DNA of 37,237 nucleotides from Actinomycetota bacterium. Its GTDB lineage: Bacteria; Actinomycetota; Acidimicrobiia; Acidimicrobiales; GCA-2861595. The stretch lies in assembly GCA_002861595.1 (NCBI GenBank), contig PJQG01000090.1:1-37237 (forward strand). The letters run 5' to 3'. The notes under the pieces were generated by a model. It worked only from the letters and a program-made list of their open reading frames with translations. It was not told the DNA's origin and made no database searches. Below, piece after piece: positions 36,546 to 37,237 of this stretch (positions are counted from its first letter, which is position 1; each line of letters begins with the position of its first letter). A program made the translations under genes and the position numbers.

Positions 36546-37237
36546 GCCAGTCGTCCGATGAGCAGGTCGACGGCCGAGGCCAGGTCCGGTGCAACCTCGG
36601 CGGCGCCGGCGACCTCCTCTGGCCGGGTCACGCTGGTGGGCACGAGCACGCCACGTGCGCCGGCGGCGCGGGCCGCCTCCACATCGGCGCCGATGTCTCC
36701 GATGACCGCCACCCGGGCTGGGTCGACGCTCAGCGCCTCGGCCGCCTCCAGCACCAACCCGGCACGAGGCTTGCGGCAGGCGCAGCCGTCGTCCGGGCCG
36801 TGAGGGCAGACGGCCCATGGGCCGAGGGGGCCGAGCATCTCCTCGATCCGGCGGTTGACGGCATCCACCTGCTGGCGGGTGAGAACACCCCGGGCGATGC
36901 CGCTCTGGTTCGAGATGACGGCAGTGGGGACGCCGGCGGCCCGCAGGCGGTCCAGCGCCTCCTTGGCCCCGGGCATGGGCACCACGAGCGCCGGATCGCC
37001 GTTGTAGGGCACGTCGACGACCAGGGTGCCGTCGCGGTCGAGGAGCACCGCCGCGGGGACCGGGGGTCCCGGGGCCGGGCCAGCCTGGAGTACCTGGCGT
37101 ACCGGATCGGTACGCCAGGTACTCCAGATGGCGGAAGGGCGAGGCCCCCGCCGGGACCGGAGCCGGCGGGGCAGGGTGGCCCACCCGCGGGCCCAGTGCC
37201 AGACGGCGGCCGGGGGGATGGCGACGGAGGTCAGGAC
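36542..37237 (-). CDS. HAD-IIIA phosphatase (GmhB-like), apparently the C-terminal part of a GT2-HAD fusion (5' end off window)
   Basis: From 37048 onward the protein is a complete D-glycero-D-manno-heptose 1,7-bisphosphate 7-phosphatase-like HAD domain. LLDRDGTLVVDVPYNGDP holds the nucleophile and acid-base Asp, AVISNQSGIARGVLT follows, CPHGPDDGCACRKP is the zinc-binding loop typical of GmhB, and VAVIGDIGADVEAARAAGAR holds the last acidic residues. The frame stays open upstream to the window edge through about 63 more codons (VLTSVAIPPAAVWHWARGWA near the edge), which resembles the end of a GT2 glycosyltransferase. Fused GT2-HAD proteins occur in actinobacterial heptose clusters. A GTG at 37048 could start the HAD domain alone. 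A 43-base perfect palindrome lies in the linker. The stop overlaps the GT9 copy 2 start. Confidence 0.82.
   Translation of the reverse strand, partial: VLTSVAIPPAAVWHWARGWATLPRRLRSRRGPRPSAIWSTWRTDPVRQVLQAGPAPGPPVPAAVLLDRDGTLVVDVPYNGDPALVVPMPGAKEALDRLRAAGVPTAVISNQSGIARGVLTRQQVDAVNRRIEEMLGPLGPWAVCPHGPDDGCACRKPRAGLVLEAAEALSVDPARVAVIGDIGADVEAARAAGARGVLVPTSVTRPEEVAGAAEVAPDLASAVDLLIGRLA
37085..37127. repeat. Perfect 20-bp inverted repeat with a 3-base loop
   Basis: Arms 37085-37104 and 37108-37127 are exact reverse complements around GAT. The element lies in the linker between the apparent GT2 part and the HAD domain. In one frame each arm encodes LEYLAYR. Such a perfect long hairpin is unexpected inside a coding region and could be an inserted element, a regulatory hairpin between two separate genes, or a cloning/assembly artefact. 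Confidence 0.85.

Overview
The window is GC-rich, densely packed bacterial chromosome. Its gene content points to an actinobacterium, most likely one outside Mycobacteriales and Streptomycetales, such as an Acidimicrobiia-type lineage. The markers are an adjacent pafB/pafC pair, the F420 enzyme CofC, an HU protein with a Lys/Ala tail, a Holin-X/DUF3618 cluster, a fused double ABC exporter, type II glutamine synthetase and a SCO4848-like membrane protein. Many genes start 5-8 bases after a TAnnnT box with no ribosome-binding site, which suggests leaderless transcription. I used this to choose several starts. Lineage is an inference; there is no rRNA or tRNA gene in the window.

Layout. 1-1110: the 5' part of an ImuA'-like mutasome gene, diverging from a DUF3072 gene across a LexA-type operator, then a small coiled-coil gene and a terminator. 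1127-5700: a broken glutamate-dehydrogenase fragment, a Nfu-N-like protein, an AI-2E family exporter, and a LOR/SDH ornithine cyclodeaminase followed by an arginine dihydrolase (together a split version of cyanobacterial AgrE), then an FKBP isomerase and a strong convergent terminator. 5689-11934 (minus): fused ABC exporter, SCO4848-like protein, a small gene, rnhB, a palindromic repeat, a DUF559-like remnant and selD. 11956-14971 (plus): cutA and a GH38 alpha-mannosidase.

15106-16060 holds the most interesting item: a two-gene toxin-antitoxin operon with a Panacea-domain antitoxin and an unrecognised 110-residue partner, carrying a perfect LexA (SOS) box upstream. 16375-20242: VOC protein, gpsA, then a divergent operon of metallophosphoesterase, ABM-like protein, cofC and a PIG-L deacetylase. 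20273-21805: an H1-like protein, a tailed HU protein and a penicillin-binding-protein remnant. 21806-23779: an LppX/LprG-like lipoprotein diverging from a methyltransferase fused to a MUG-type DNA glycosylase. 23920-27272 (minus): DUF4388, DUF6941, pafC and pafB. 27361-29803: PRC-barrel/LEA-like protein, Holin-X and DUF3618 envelope cluster. 29778-34229: GDPD, glnII with a GlnR-like upstream site, aldose epimerase, and small or DUF2231 proteins. 34317-37237 (minus): a heptose-type glycoconjugate cluster with a GT2-HAD(GmhB) fusion, two GT9 heptosyltransferase-like genes and a truncated GT4 stub between them.

Three themes recur: DNA-damage functions (ImuA', two LexA boxes, PafBC, MUG fusion), envelope and glycan functions, and an unusual number of gene remnants (five in 37 kb). 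The remnants may reflect real decay or assembly errors.
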